Made by a program: the position numbers and the translations under genes | The notes under the pieces: model-generated | The model's database searches: none | Seen by the model: the letters and a program-made list of their open reading frames with translations, nothing else | Told to the model about the DNA's origin: nothing | Origin: Pseudomonadota bacterium | Lineage (GTDB): Bacteria; Pseudomonadota; Gammaproteobacteria; Xanthomonadales; Rhodanobacteraceae | Length of the DNA: 64,000 nt | NCBI GenBank assembly: GCA_021795435.1 | Contig: JAJYPJ010000008.1 | Coordinates: forward strand, 1 to 64,000 | Reading direction: 5' to 3' | In this document: positions 46,162 through 54,222 of the stretch, piece by piece | Numbering within the stretch: position 1 is the first letter of the stretch | How the letters are laid out: each line of letters starts with the position of its first letter

Positions 46162-47640
46162 ATGTGCGGAATCATTGGCATCGTCGGTCGAAGTGACGTC
46201 GCTGCGAAGCTCTACGACGGCCTGACGGTGCTGCAGCATCGCGGGCAGGACGCAGCGGGCATTGCCACGCTGGATGGTGCGCGGCTGCGCCTCCACAAAG
46301 ACAACGGTTTGGTGCGCGACGTATTCCGTCCCGAACACATGAACCTGTTGCGGGGGCAGGCCGGCATTGGACATTGCCGTTACCCGACGGCCGGTTGCGA
46401 GAATGCCGGTGAAGCGCAACCGTTTTACGTCAATTCACCGTTCGGCATTGCGTTCGCGCACAACGGCAACCTCGTCAACACGGCGACGCTGCGCCGCGAG
46501 TTGTTTGAGGATGATCGCCGTCACATCAACACGGATTCCGACTCCGAAGTCTTGCTCAACGTGCTGGCCCATGAGCTCGCCGCGCAGGCCAACCAGAAGT
46601 TCCGGGTCGAGGGTTTGTTCGAGGCAGTAGGAACGGTACACAAGCGGGCGAAGGGCGGTTATGCATGCCTCGCGCTGGTGGTGGGGAAAGGGCTATTGGC
46701 TTTCCGCGATCCCAATGGGATTCGTCCGCTGGTTCTCGGCGAGCGTGACACTGAGAATGGTCGCGAGTACGCCTTCGCCTCGGAATCGGTGGCATTCGAC
46801 ATCCTCGGGTTCCGGAGGGTGCGTGACGTCGCCGCGGGAGAGGCGGTGTTCGTCGCGTTGGACGGAACCTTGCACAGCCGCGTATGCACCACTGATCGGG
46901 TGCATGCCCCCTGCATCTTCGAGTATGTCTACCTGGCGCGCCCGGACTCGATGATCGAAGACGTCTCCGTGTACAAGGCGCGATTGCGGATGGGTGAGCG
47001 GCTTGCAGCAAAAATACTGCGCCTACGTCCTCAACACGACATCGATGCCGTCATTCCCATTCCCGACACGGCGAGGACTGCGGCGAGTTCGCTGGCGGCG
47101 GTGCTGGGCGTGCCGTTCCGCGAGGGCTTCGTCAAAAATCGCTATATCGGCCGGACATTCATCATGCCTGGTCAGGGCGAGCGGACCAAGTCGGTGCGGC
47201 GGAAGCTCAATCCAATCGAACTGGAGTTCCGACGCAAGAACGTCCTGGTCGTCGACGACTCGATCGTTCGTGGCACGACGTCCCGACAAATCATCCAGAT
47301 GGCGCGCGAGGCCGGTGCCCAGAGAGTCTACTTTGCTTCGGCGGCCCCGCCGGTACGCTTTCCCAATGTCTACGGGATCGACATGCCTGCCGCACATGAG
47401 CTGGTAGCCCACGGTCGAAGCGAGCAAGAGGTGGAGGCCCTGCTTGGTGCGGACTGGTTGGTATACCTCGATTTGCCGGATCTCGAGGCAGCTGTTGCCG
47501 AAGGCAACGACGCGCTCACGTGTTTCGACGCGTCGTGTTTCACAGGCAAGTACATCACCGGACTCGACGATGGCTACCTCGAAGCGCTCGAGGCCTCACG
47601 CTCGGACGATGCGAAGGCGAAGCGCCGCGCTTCGATTTAG
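46162..47640 (+). CDS. purF: Amidophosphoribosyltransferase
   Basis: 492 residues. The mature N-terminal nucleophile is Cys2 (MCGIIGIVGRSDV), with no propeptide, as in the E. coli-type enzyme. The glutaminase loop RYPTAGCENAGEAQPF and the PRPP loop VLVVDDSIVRGTTS are intact. It makes phosphoribosylamine, the first committed purine step. It ends the folC-SPOR-cvpA-purF run. Confidence 0.97.
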   Translation: MCGIIGIVGRSDVAAKLYDGLTVLQHRGQDAAGIATLDGARLRLHKDNGLVRDVFRPEHMNLLRGQAGIGHCRYPTAGCENAGEAQPFYVNSPFGIAFAHNGNLVNTATLRRELFEDDRRHINTDSDSEVLLNVLAHELAAQANQKFRVEGLFEAVGTVHKRAKGGYACLALVVGKGLLAFRDPNGIRPLVLGERDTENGREYAFASESVAFDILGFRRVRDVAAGEAVFVALDGTLHSRVCTTDRVHAPCIFEYVYLARPDSMIEDVSVYKARLRMGERLAAKILRLRPQHDIDAVIPIPDTARTAASSLAAVLGVPFREGFVKNRYIGRTFIMPGQGERTKSVRRKLNPIELEFRRKNVLVVDDSIVRGTTSRQIIQMAREAGAQRVYFASAAPPVRFPNVYGIDMPAAHELVAHGRSEQEVEALLGADWLVYLDLPDLEAAVAEGNDALTCFDASCFTGKYITGLDDGYLEALEASRSDDAKAKRRASI

Positions 47641-48144
47641 GTCCTGCACCGCGGCTTGGCTGGCCCCCGCGTGCTTGTGGACTTCCCTGGATTCTCCTGG
47701 CGTCCTGGCGGCGAGCTTCGGGGGCACGGCGGCAATGCCGCCATGTTGGGTGGTGCGTGGCGAGCCATTGACATTAAGCGCAGCGTTGCTCGCCCTCGAT
47801 TCGTGCCGTGACGCGTTTGGGGATGGCCGCAGTCGGGCTCGATGAACGCATCGGCCCGGGTCCAGGCGATCCGCGGGGTGCCTCGGATCGGCCTGGGTGA
47901 ATCGCCCGGATTCTCTCTACGTTAGCGCCAGGCTTTCATGAATTCCTGGGTTCGGGCGCAGAGCCTTGCTCCTGGCGGCATTCCGCGGGCTGGCCGCGGC
48001 CAGATCTGCGGCGGTCAGGCTTGCGATGGCCAGGCAGATTTGCGCCATGACCTGTTCCTCGATGTCGGGCCGCGTACTTGCAATGACCGTGCGTGATGGA
48101 CATCCTGCTCGGTTTGCACCGCGTGGCCGCTGGAGACCGCCTGC
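47641..48144. other. 504-bp region between purF and ppnN
   Basis: No known gene. A minus-strand reading frame at 47917-48048 (43 codons, starting MAQICLAIASL) has GAGGA 7 nt upstream of its ATG and might be translated, but its sequence matches nothing I know. A short inverted repeat GGCGGC-AAT-GCCGCC at 47728-47742 has no T-run after it. No terminator for purF was recognised. Confidence 0.4.
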
Positions 48145-49569
48145 ATGAATACCAACCCGGGAAGCCGCGTAGAAGACTACCTGCCGCCAAGGCCACCGGT
48201 CCACGGGACGGTCAGCGCGCGCATTTCGCCCTCCGGCGGGCTGGATGTGCTTTCGCGAAACGAAGTGGCCATGCTGCACGACGTCAGCGCGTCGGGTCTG
48301 CATGGATTGCTGCGGCGTTGCGCACTGGCGGTATTGACCTCCGGTAGCGAGAGCGACGATCCGCGGTCGACACTCGATCGCTACCCTGATTTCGATATCC
48401 AGGTGCTCCAGCAGGATCGCGGGATCAAGCTTGAGCTGCGCAATGCACCTGCACAGGCATTTGTTGACGGACAGATCATCCGCGGGATCAACGAATTGCT
48501 CGTGGCCGTGGTGCGCGACATCGTCTATGCGTCCACGAGCTTGGCGGCGGGTACGTTTGATCTGGGTGATTCCGTTGGCGTTACGCATGCGGTGTTCGAG
48601 ATTTTGCGCAATGCGCGAATCCTCAAGCCGCATGCCGACCCCAACCTGGTCGTGTGCTGGGGTGGGCATTCGATTGCCCGTCACGAATATGACTATTCGA
48701 AGCTGGTGGGGTACCAGCTCGGCTTGCGCGGTTTAGACATTTGTACTGGTTGCGGCCCGGGCGCGATGAAAGGCCCGATGAAGGGCGCGACCATTGCACA
48801 CGCGAAGCAGAGGCGGCGCCACAACCGCTACATCGGCATCACTGAACCGGGAATCATCGCGGCTGAATCCCCGAATCCCATAGTCAACCACCTGGTGATC
48901 CTTCCGGACATCGAGAAGCGTCTCGAGGCATTCGTGCGCATTGGCCACGGCATCGTCGTCTTTCCGGGTGGCGTAGGGACGGCGGAAGAGATCTTCTATC
49001 TTCTGGGGCTGATGCTTCATCCGGACAATGCCGGCCAGGTTTTGCCTCTGGTGTTGACGGGGCCTCGTCAGTCCGCCTCTTATTTCGAACAGATCGATCG
49101 CTTTCTCAAGCTGGCGCTCGGCGATGCGATTGGCAAGTACTATCAAATCATCATTGACGATCCCCACGCAGTGGCCAAGGCGATGAGCAGGGGCATCGAC
49201 AAGGTGCGGGAGCGGCGCCTTGATACCAAGGATGCCTTCTTCTTCAACTGGGCGCTTAACGTGCCGTTTGCCTACCAGCAGCCCTTCCGTCCAACGCACG
49301 AAGCCATGGCGGACTTGCGGCTCCAGCGCGGAAGGCCGCCCCATGAACTGGCGGCGGACCTGCGGCGCGCGTTCTCCGGCATCGTCGCCGGCAACGTCAA
49401 GGAGGAGGGCCTGCGCGCCATCGAGCGAGCCGGACCCTACGAAATCCGGGGAGATGCAGGGATCATGAGCGCCCTCGATGAAATGCTGCGCGCGTTCATT
49501 GCGCAACATCGCATGAAGCTCCCGGGTGGCAAGACGTATCAACCCTGCTACCGGATTGATGCGAACTAA
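48145..49569 (+). CDS. ppnN: Pyrimidine/purine nucleotide 5'-monophosphate nucleosidase (LOG family)
   Basis: 474 residues, the size of E. coli PpnN/YgdH. The Rossmann-like core carries the nucleotide-phosphate motifs GPGAMKGPMKGA and PGGVGTAEE, the latter being the LOG-family catalytic loop; N- and C-terminal helical domains match PpnN. PpnN cleaves nucleoside monophosphates to base and ribose-5-phosphate and is stimulated by (p)ppGpp in E. coli. It sits alone, followed by tRNA-Asn. Confidence 0.93.
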   Translation: MNTNPGSRVEDYLPPRPPVHGTVSARISPSGGLDVLSRNEVAMLHDVSASGLHGLLRRCALAVLTSGSESDDPRSTLDRYPDFDIQVLQQDRGIKLELRNAPAQAFVDGQIIRGINELLVAVVRDIVYASTSLAAGTFDLGDSVGVTHAVFEILRNARILKPHADPNLVVCWGGHSIARHEYDYSKLVGYQLGLRGLDICTGCGPGAMKGPMKGATIAHAKQRRRHNRYIGITEPGIIAAESPNPIVNHLVILPDIEKRLEAFVRIGHGIVVFPGGVGTAEEIFYLLGLMLHPDNAGQVLPLVLTGPRQSASYFEQIDRFLKLALGDAIGKYYQIIIDDPHAVAKAMSRGIDKVRERRLDTKDAFFFNWALNVPFAYQQPFRPTHEAMADLRLQRGRPPHELAADLRRAFSGIVAGNVKEEGLRAIERAGPYEIRGDAGIMSALDEMLRAFIAQHRMKLPGGKTYQPCYRIDAN

Positions 49570-49622
49570 CTGGACAATCTGCCTTGACGACGCGCGACGC
49601 GGTCGAGACAATGGCCGTTCGC

Positions 49623-49699
49623 GCCCGAATAGCTCAGCCGGTTAGAGCACCTGACTGTTAATCAGGGGGTCGTAGGTTCGAGTCCTACTTCGGGCGCCA
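49623..49699 (+). tRNA. tRNA-Asn (anticodon GTT)
   Basis: Full cloverleaf: acceptor stem GCCCGAA/TTCGGGC, D-arm AGCTCAGCCGGTTAGAGC, anticodon arm CTGACTGTTAATCAG with anticodon GTT, extra loop, and T-arm GTAGGTTCGAGTCCTAC. The discriminator is G and the CCA end is encoded. A single gene with no neighbouring tRNAs. Confidence 0.96.
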
Positions 49700-49814
49700 G
49701 CATCGCGGATCCGGCGCGTTTCAGCACCTCATCATGCATTCCAAGGTACGGGCCCCAAGGGTCCGGGCGGGCGCTGCCACGGCGTCGCCACCGCAGGCTG
49801 AGCGCGCGATTAAA

Positions 49815-49840
49815 TGTGACAAAGTGTGACGGAATGTGAA
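49815..49840 (+). promoter_or_regulatory. Three TGTGA direct repeats in 10-bp phase
   Basis: TGTGAC at 49815 and 49825 and TGTGAA at 49835, each repeat starting exactly 10 bp after the last, i.e. on one face of the helix. Such direct repeats are typical of OmpR/PhoB-type regulators (CpxR sites also have a 10-bp period). They lie upstream of the putative promoter of the following outer-membrane-type gene. Confidence 0.45.
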
Positions 49841-49870
49841 CATTTGGGTCCCGCCTGCGCCTGTTCGGGC

Positions 49871-49899
49871 TATTAGGATTTCGTAAAGTGCGCTAGAAT
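49871..49899 (+). promoter_or_regulatory. Candidate promoter of the beta-barrel-like gene
   Basis: TATTAG (49871-49876) and TAGAAT (49894-49899) with a 17-bp spacer. The -10 element is good and the -35 element is poor, as expected for an activated promoter. Confidence 0.3.
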
Positions 49900-49935
49900 G
49901 AATGGCGAAAGCCACCTTTCGTGCGACCGTAGCCC

Positions 49936-50952
49936 GTGAGCCCGTTTCGACCAATCGCCCTGTTGCTGACCGCCGCTTTGCTGGCTGTGGCGTCTTCGCC
50001 TGCAAGTGCGCGGACCCATGCTGCGGATGCGTTGCGCGCCCAGGAAGCGCTGGCGAGCTCGCTACTGCATCGGGCGCCTGCCAAGGTTGCCGAAATCGCG
50101 CCGGGTGTCGTGTTGCCACTGTGGCGTGGGCGTGACGGCAAGCTACTGGCCATCGTGGCATCGGGGCCGGCCACGGATGGTCGCTGGCGTGCGCCATTGC
50201 TTGGCGAGGCGCTCAACCTCCGTGCAGTCGACGCCTCGCCGCTGTTGACGGAGACCCTGCGTTACCAGCTCGACAATGGCCTGCGCGCCGAAGCCAGCGT
50301 TGCCCAGCGTGGCTGGACCGGAGCCGGCTGCCAGCGTTCGGCGGGCTTGGCAGGCGGGACCTGCGGCAATGGACGTGCGCTGCTTGGCAGCGTCACTTCC
50401 GCGGAACTGGGTGCCGGTTTCGTGCGCGGGCCTGTGAACATGGCCTTGTCGCTGGGCCTCTCCCGTCCCAGCAATCTGGGCGGCCCCCTCTCGAGTCCGA
50501 GCCTCTCCCCGTTGTACGGCGGAGGGGTACTGGCGGGGTTGCCGCTTGACCTGATGGGTGATCGCACGCAGGTCAGCGCGAGCAGCGGCGTTGCGCTCGG
50601 GGGAATGCGGTTTGAACTCGGGGCCAGCTATGGCCAGATCAGCACGAATCCCGTCTTGCTGCCGAGCTTGAGCGGTCTCAGCGAAAAGTCGTTGCGGCTC
50701 GGGGTCGGTCGCGGCGCCATCACGGGCGTGGTCACGGGACGCGTCATCACGCCAGGCGGGGCGGCCGGGCTGGGCCTTGACCTGCAGTCGTGGACGACCG
50801 TGGATCTCGGCATCACCTGGCGCCTGCCGTGGCATGGCGCCCTGAGTTTCGGCGCGCAGAACCTCTGGTCGCAAGGGGCGCCGCCGCCTGGTGCGAATGT
50901 GCCGGGTGCGGCGGCCCGTGTGCCCTACGTGCAGTACCAACAGGATCTCTGA
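49936..50952 (+). CDS. Exported beta-barrel-like protein of unknown function
   Basis: 338 residues with a GTG start at 49936. A clear signal peptide (SPFRPIALLLTAALLAVASS, cleavage near SARTHA) is followed by about 70 residues of soluble sequence, then a Gly- and Ser-rich region of alternating short amphipathic strands (LGAGFVRGPVNMALSLGL, MRFELGASYGQIS). It ends with a strand resembling outer-membrane closing strands (LSFGAQNLWSQG) and a short Ala/Pro-rich tail. I do not recognise the family; the pattern suggests an outer-membrane barrel. A Cys pair (CQRSAGLAGGTC) probably forms a disulfide loop. It is placed between tRNA-Asn and the TonB receptor. Confidence 0.7.
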   Translation: MSPFRPIALLLTAALLAVASSPASARTHAADALRAQEALASSLLHRAPAKVAEIAPGVVLPLWRGRDGKLLAIVASGPATDGRWRAPLLGEALNLRAVDASPLLTETLRYQLDNGLRAEASVAQRGWTGAGCQRSAGLAGGTCGNGRALLGSVTSAELGAGFVRGPVNMALSLGLSRPSNLGGPLSSPSLSPLYGGGVLAGLPLDLMGDRTQVSASSGVALGGMRFELGASYGQISTNPVLLPSLSGLSEKSLRLGVGRGAITGVVTGRVITPGGAAGLGLDLQSWTTVDLGITWRLPWHGALSFGAQNLWSQGAPPPGANVPGAAARVPYVQYQQDL

Positions 50953-51278
50953 TTCGCGACGATGGCGTTCCGGTCCTGGGTCGCGCGTCCGTTGGCCCAG
51001 CCTGAGCGCGCGGGGTCGGTCCCTCACCGGCGGCGCTGTCGGACGCCCGGGACTCTGTCCGGGGCGGGTCCGCCCCATGTACGAACCGTAAACGAGGCCA
51101 CGCCAAGGCCGGATCTCGAGCCTGCAACCGCCGGGCGATCGGTGAAGCGGGTATTCCAACGGGGTTAGAAACTTGTTAGAGTCCGGGCACCAGGGGAAGG
51201 ACCCGGCCGTTTGCGGCCGTTCACGGACGAATCACAACAGTCCCTACACACGTCCACCATCGACGTTGGAGAGTTTTG
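50953..51278. other. Leader region upstream of the TonB receptor gene
   Basis: About 325 bp, no supported gene. It has two short inverted repeats, GGGGCG-GGTC-CGCCCC (around 51060-51075) and CGGCCG-TTTG-CGGCCG (around 51206-51221), and GGAGAG just before the receptor ATG. No clear terminator or promoter was fixed. Confidence 0.4.
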
Positions 51279-54155
51279 ATGAACCTCGACACGAACAAGC
51301 TTTCATCGGCCGTTCGCTTGGCGCTTACGCTCGGAGCCGTCTCCGCGGCTGGCGTCGCCGGCACGGCTCTGGCGCAGGACACTGGCGCCACTGCACCGAC
51401 CAGCACGAAGGCGAAGGAACTGCAGACCATCGTGGTCACCGGTTCACGCATCCGTCGCGTGGACGTTGAAACCGCGAATCCCGTCTTCAGCATCAGCCGC
51501 CAGACCATCCAGCAAAGCGGTGCCGTCACGGTTGGCAACCTGGTCCAGTCCACGCCCGCCATCTCTGGTGATGCCACGAATCCCCAAGTCAACAATGGCG
51601 GCGGCGACGGCGCGGCGACGATTTCCCTGCGCGGCTTGGGCGTAAGCCGCACCCTCGTGCTCATTGACGGCCACCGCATGGCCATCGATCCGAACCAGGG
51701 CGCGCCGGACATCAATGCCCTTCCGGCGGACATGATCGAGCGCGTTGAAATCCTGAAGGACGGCGCGTCGACCATTTACGGCAACTCGGCCATCGGCGGC
51801 GTGGTGAACTTCATCATGCGCAAGAACTTCCAGGGCGCCGAGTTCAGCACCAACTTCGGCACCTCGGACCACGGCGACGGCACGCGTCGCGGCGTTTCCG
51901 CGATCTTTGGCGAAACCAGCCGTCACGGCGGCATCGTCGCCGGCGTTTCGTACGAGAAGACCGACGGGATCTCCAGCGCCAACCGCAGCTTCTCGGATAA
52001 GGCGTTGTACCTGTATTACGGGCAGATCCTGCCCTTCGGGTCCTCGCGCGTCCCCAACGGTCGCATCGTGTATCCGGGCAGCCCCACGGCACTGACGTGC
52101 ATCACCGGTACCAGTTGCTCGACGCTGGGCGATTTCCGGCCGTACAGCGGCGCCACGGATTCGTATAACTACCAGGCGGCGAACCTGATCCAGGTGCCGT
52201 CGGAACGCACGAACGTGTTCTTCATGGGGCACTACAACCTGACGGATAACGTTCAGGCGTTCATGGACTTCTTTGGCAACAAGACCACCTCGCACTCGGC
52301 CTTGGCTCCGTCCCTCGCCGACACGGGCATTCCCAGCCCGCTGGTGATCTCCGCGCAGAGCATGTACAACCCGTTCGGCGTCGAATTCTCGAACGCCTCG
52401 GGCAACCGCTTCGAGTACCGGTTCTCCGGCATCGGCCAGCGCATCTTCCAGTTCGGCACCAACACCAGCCAGATCATCACGGGCCTCAAGGGCAACGTCG
52501 GCGATACATCCTGGCAGTGGGACGCCAACTTGAACTACAGCCGCGTGAGCACCGGAGAGAATGAACTCGGGTTCCTGAACCTCGCAGCGGCCAACCCGGC
52601 GTTCGGCCCGTCCTTCTCCAACAATGGCGTGCCCACCTGCGGCACCAGCCCAAGCACCGCGATCGCGGGTTGCACCCCCATCAATATCTTTGATGCGAAC
52701 AGCCCGTCCCAGGTCGCACTGCTTCAGCAGTACTTGTCGCACCCGTTCACGCAGACGATTTACATCACGCGTGAGGCTGCCATCAACGCCAACGGCGACC
52801 TGTTCTCGCTGCCGGCGGGTACGGTCCGCTTGGCCGTGGGTGCCGACTACCGCAAGCGTTACACGAGTGGCGTGGTGAGTTCGGACATCCAGATCAATCC
52901 CGCGACAGGGACCTGCGCGCTGGGCACGGGCTGTGCGTCGTCCATTACGGGCGGCTATAACGTGAAGGAGGCCTATGCCGAGGTTCTCGTCCCGCTCCTG
53001 AAGGACATGCCGTTTGCGCATTCACTGAATGTCGATCTGGCCTCCCGCTACTCGCGTTATTCGCTCGCGGGCAGCACGACCAACTCCAAGATCGCAGTCG
53101 AGTGGCGGCCCATCGACGATCTGCTGCTTCGCGGAACGGTGACGCAGGTCTTCCGTGCGCCCTCGATCAGCCAGCTCTTCGCCGGTCCCGCCAACAGCGC
53201 GCCAACCTTCGTTGATCCGTGTGTCGGCTATATCCCCGGCACGAGCCCAGCGTCGGAGAACAATGCGTGCGGCGCCCCGACGGGTGCAACGGCGATTCCG
53301 GCGACCGGTATCGCCTCGCCGACCGTTTCGCAAACCAACGCGATCGTCTCCGGTTCGGAGTACGCGGGCTACAACCTCAAGCCCGAGAATGGTAAGAGCT
53401 TCGACTTCGGTCTGGTCTACGACCCACACTGGCTGCCGGGCTTCTCCACCAGCTTGGACCTGTGGCGGATCTACCTGAACAACACCATCACGACGGTGAA
53501 TGCGCAGGTCGTTGCGGATATCTGCTTCAACGACCCGGCGAGCGCACTCTGCTCTCTGATCCATCGATTCCCGAGCGGCCAGGTGTCGAACATCTATACG
53601 CCTGTCGTTAACTTGGGCCGTCTCGATACCCAGGGCATCGACTTCGGCTTCAATTACCGGCTGCCGCAGTTCCACGTCTTCGGTGTGAATCCGGGCAACT
53701 TCACGGTGGTGATGGATAGTACCTGGACCCGCAAGTTCACGGACGTCCCCGCGCCTGGCATCCCCTCGGTTCCGGTGATCCAGAATGCTGGCGAGTTCAC
53801 CACGCAGTTCGGCAACTTCGCGCGCTGGCGTGGCCTGGGTACCCTGTTGTGGGATCGCGGCCCGTGGGATGCGATGTGGCGGATGCGCTACATCGGCCAC
53901 ATCGCGGTACCGATCCAGGACTTCGGCACGGGTGCGTTCACGACGTTCCACTTCGGCGCGTACGTGTACAACGATGTGTCGGTCGGCTACAACATCGAGC
54001 CGCTGAACCTGAAGCTCCAGGTCGGTGTCAACAACGTGTTCAACAAGCAGCCGCCGATCTTCACGCAGAACGTGGTGATCAACGCGAATACGGACGTCAA
54101 CACCTACGATACGGTCGGCCGCTTCTACTGGGGCACCGCGACCATCAAGTTCTGA
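51279..54155 (+). CDS. TonB-dependent outer-membrane receptor
   Basis: 958 residues from the ATG at 51279 (GGAGAG upstream). A signal peptide to about residue 33 (cleavage after ALAQ) is followed by a TonB-box-like region with LQTIVVTGSRIRR. The plug domain contains TISLRGLGVSRTLVLIDGHR and EILKDGASTIYGNSAIGGVV, then a 22-strand barrel ends in the terminal phenylalanine FYWGTATIKF. The extracellular loops carry Cys pairs (CITGTSC, CALGTGC, CFNDPASALC) that likely form disulfides. It belongs to the large receptors expanded in Lysobacterales, with no N-terminal signalling extension. The substrate is unknown. It is followed by a terminator and then three sulfotransferase genes. Confidence 0.93.
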   Translation: MNLDTNKLSSAVRLALTLGAVSAAGVAGTALAQDTGATAPTSTKAKELQTIVVTGSRIRRVDVETANPVFSISRQTIQQSGAVTVGNLVQSTPAISGDATNPQVNNGGGDGAATISLRGLGVSRTLVLIDGHRMAIDPNQGAPDINALPADMIERVEILKDGASTIYGNSAIGGVVNFIMRKNFQGAEFSTNFGTSDHGDGTRRGVSAIFGETSRHGGIVAGVSYEKTDGISSANRSFSDKALYLYYGQILPFGSSRVPNGRIVYPGSPTALTCITGTSCSTLGDFRPYSGATDSYNYQAANLIQVPSERTNVFFMGHYNLTDNVQAFMDFFGNKTTSHSALAPSLADTGIPSPLVISAQSMYNPFGVEFSNASGNRFEYRFSGIGQRIFQFGTNTSQIITGLKGNVGDTSWQWDANLNYSRVSTGENELGFLNLAAANPAFGPSFSNNGVPTCGTSPSTAIAGCTPINIFDANSPSQVALLQQYLSHPFTQTIYITREAAINANGDLFSLPAGTVRLAVGADYRKRYTSGVVSSDIQINPATGTCALGTGCASSITGGYNVKEAYAEVLVPLLKDMPFAHSLNVDLASRYSRYSLAGSTTNSKIAVEWRPIDDLLLRGTVTQVFRAPSISQLFAGPANSAPTFVDPCVGYIPGTSPASENNACGAPTGATAIPATGIASPTVSQTNAIVSGSEYAGYNLKPENGKSFDFGLVYDPHWLPGFSTSLDLWRIYLNNTITTVNAQVVADICFNDPASALCSLIHRFPSGQVSNIYTPVVNLGRLDTQGIDFGFNYRLPQFHVFGVNPGNFTVVMDSTWTRKFTDVPAPGIPSVPVIQNAGEFTTQFGNFARWRGLGTLLWDRGPWDAMWRMRYIGHIAVPIQDFGTGAFTTFHFGAYVYNDVSVGYNIEPLNLKLQVGVNNVFNKQPPIFTQNVVINANTDVNTYDTVGRFYWGTATIKF

Positions 54156-54179
54156 GACATCGTTTCAAGGTAATCTCAC

Positions 54180-54212
54180 GCGCGCGGCATGAAATGCCGC
54201 GCGCTTTTTTTT
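54180..54212 (+). terminator. Rho-independent terminator of the TonB receptor gene
   Basis: An 11-bp perfect stem, GCGCGCGGCAT (54180-54190) and ATGCCGCGCGC (54194-54204), a GAA loop, and eight T residues (54205-54212). It lies 24 bp after the receptor stop and ends 10 bp before the next start codon. It is the clearest terminator in the window. Confidence 0.9.
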
Positions 54213-54222
54213 GGCATAAATC

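Noticed and set aside
51444-53021. 525-residue minus-strand frame inside the TonB receptor gene
   Set aside because: Arg/Ala/Val-rich shadow of the receptor; no motif, and the receptor is unambiguous.
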